Shown here piece after piece: positions 6,502 through 6,806 of a stretch of DNA of 6,806 nt (the stretch's first letter is position 1; every line of letters begins with the position of its first letter). This DNA is from an uncultured Bacilli bacterium (GTDB lineage: Bacteria > Bacillota_I > Bacilli_A > RF39 > UBA660). Under the pieces are notes generated by a model. That model was not told the DNA's origin. It ran no database searches and was given only the letters and a program-made list of their open reading frames with translations. A program made the translations under genes and the position numbers. The stretch spans positions 1 through 6,806 of the forward strand of contig CANRCI010000072.1 in assembly GCA_947629075.1 (NCBI GenBank), read 5' to 3'.

Positions 6502-6783
6502 ATGGCAGTTAAAATTAGACTTACAAGAATGGGTGCTAAAGGTAAACCTTTTTATAGAATCGTTGCTAGTGATTCAAGACGTCCAAGAGATGGACAATAC
6601 ATTGAACAAATTGGAACTTATGATCCAAACCAAAATCCAGCCGCTGTTAATGTTAATGAAGAAGTTGCATTAAAATGGCTTAATGATGGTGCAATTCCTA
6701 GTGATACAGTAAAAAATATCTTATCTAAACAAGGTATTATGAAGAAATTTGCTGATAGTAAAGCTAAAAAAGGGAATAAGTAA
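6502..6783 (+). CDS. rpsP: 30S ribosomal protein S16
   Basis: This 93-residue basic protein starts MAVKIRLTRMGAKGKPFYRI, the hallmark N-terminus of bacterial S16, and continues with SDSRRPRDG (27-35), IEQIGTYDP (34-42) and a WLNDGA segment (59-64), all typical of the family. The length is normal, with a short lysine-rich tail. S16 binds 16S rRNA early in 30S subunit assembly. It has its own perfect promoter just upstream, and the next gene begins three bases after its stop, as expected for the rpsP-khpA-rimM-trmD-rplS type of operon in Firmicutes. The usual upstream neighbour ffh is absent; cotE stands there instead. Confidence 0.98.
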   Translation: MAVKIRLTRMGAKGKPFYRIVASDSRRPRDGQYIEQIGTYDPNQNPAAVNVNEEVALKWLNDGAIPSDTVKNILSKQGIMKKFADSKAKKGNK

Positions 6784-6785
6784 TT

Positions 6786-6806
6786 ATGAATTTAGTAGAA
6801 TTGACT
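6786..6806 (+). CDS. khpA: Start of a gene downstream of rpsP, probably the KH-domain protein KhpA (3'-truncated)
   Basis: Only seven codons are visible (M-N-L-V-E-L-T), beginning three bases after the rpsP stop, with AAGGG (6770-6774) as a possible ribosome binding site. The place right after rpsP and the short opening fit KhpA (YlqC), a small KH-domain RNA-binding protein that follows rpsP in many Firmicutes. The identity rests almost wholly on gene order; seven residues cannot prove it. Confidence 0.5.

Noticed and set aside
6485..6673. A second + strand frame of 62 codons overlapping rpsP.
   Set aside because: It overlaps the S16 gene in another frame, would start within the rpsP Shine-Dalgarno region, and shows no known motif.
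2..6783. Complete absence of TGA among eight stop codons, as might hint at TGA recoding.
   Set aside because: Eight stops in an AT-rich genome are too few, and all genes have normal lengths under the standard bacterial code.

Overview
The window looks like a chromosomal piece of a low-GC, Gram-positive, endospore-forming Firmicute (Bacilli/Erysipelotrichia-like, possibly an uncultured gut lineage). The evidence is the strong A+T bias, the AGGAGG-type ribosome binding sites, a clear homologue of the outer spore coat protein CotE, and an rpsP gene that appears to be followed by khpA, the order seen in many Firmicutes. The species cannot be fixed from the sequence. All eight visible stop codons are TAA or TAG, which is too few to argue for a changed genetic code. 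All genes are on the + strand.

Region 1 (1-5803) is a tightly packed operon: the 3' part of a MaoC-like hydratase gene; a short-chain dehydrogenase/reductase (SDR); an FkbH-family HAD protein; an acyl carrier protein (ACP); an MBOAT membrane O-acyltransferase; and a membrane-anchored SGNH/DltD-like protein. Two junctions are TAATG stop/start overlaps (MaoC/SDR at 359-363, FkbH/ACP at 2885-2889). The other spacings are 16, 73 and 18 nt.

The last four genes copy the logic of the dlt operon (DltA-DltC-DltB-DltD). The AMP-forming ligase DltA is replaced by an FkbH protein, a family known to load glyceryl units from 1,3-bisphosphoglycerate onto carrier proteins. The inferred route is: FkbH charges the ACP; the SDR and MaoC enzymes may reduce or dehydrate a carrier-bound acyl group; the MBOAT protein passes it across the membrane; and the SGNH protein helps place it on a cell-surface or spore-envelope polymer. 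The acyl group and the acceptor are not known from sequence.

Region 2 (5804-6390) holds cotE, with a strong Shine-Dalgarno, a possible sigma-K-like promoter just upstream, and a hairpin plus T-run terminator that begins inside the end of the gene. Region 3 (6391-6806) holds a perfect-consensus housekeeping promoter, rpsP (ribosomal protein S16), and the first seven codons of a downstream gene, probably khpA. No RNA genes, mobile elements or CRISPR arrays were seen. No gene-free stretch exceeds 300 bases; the longest is 6378-6501.
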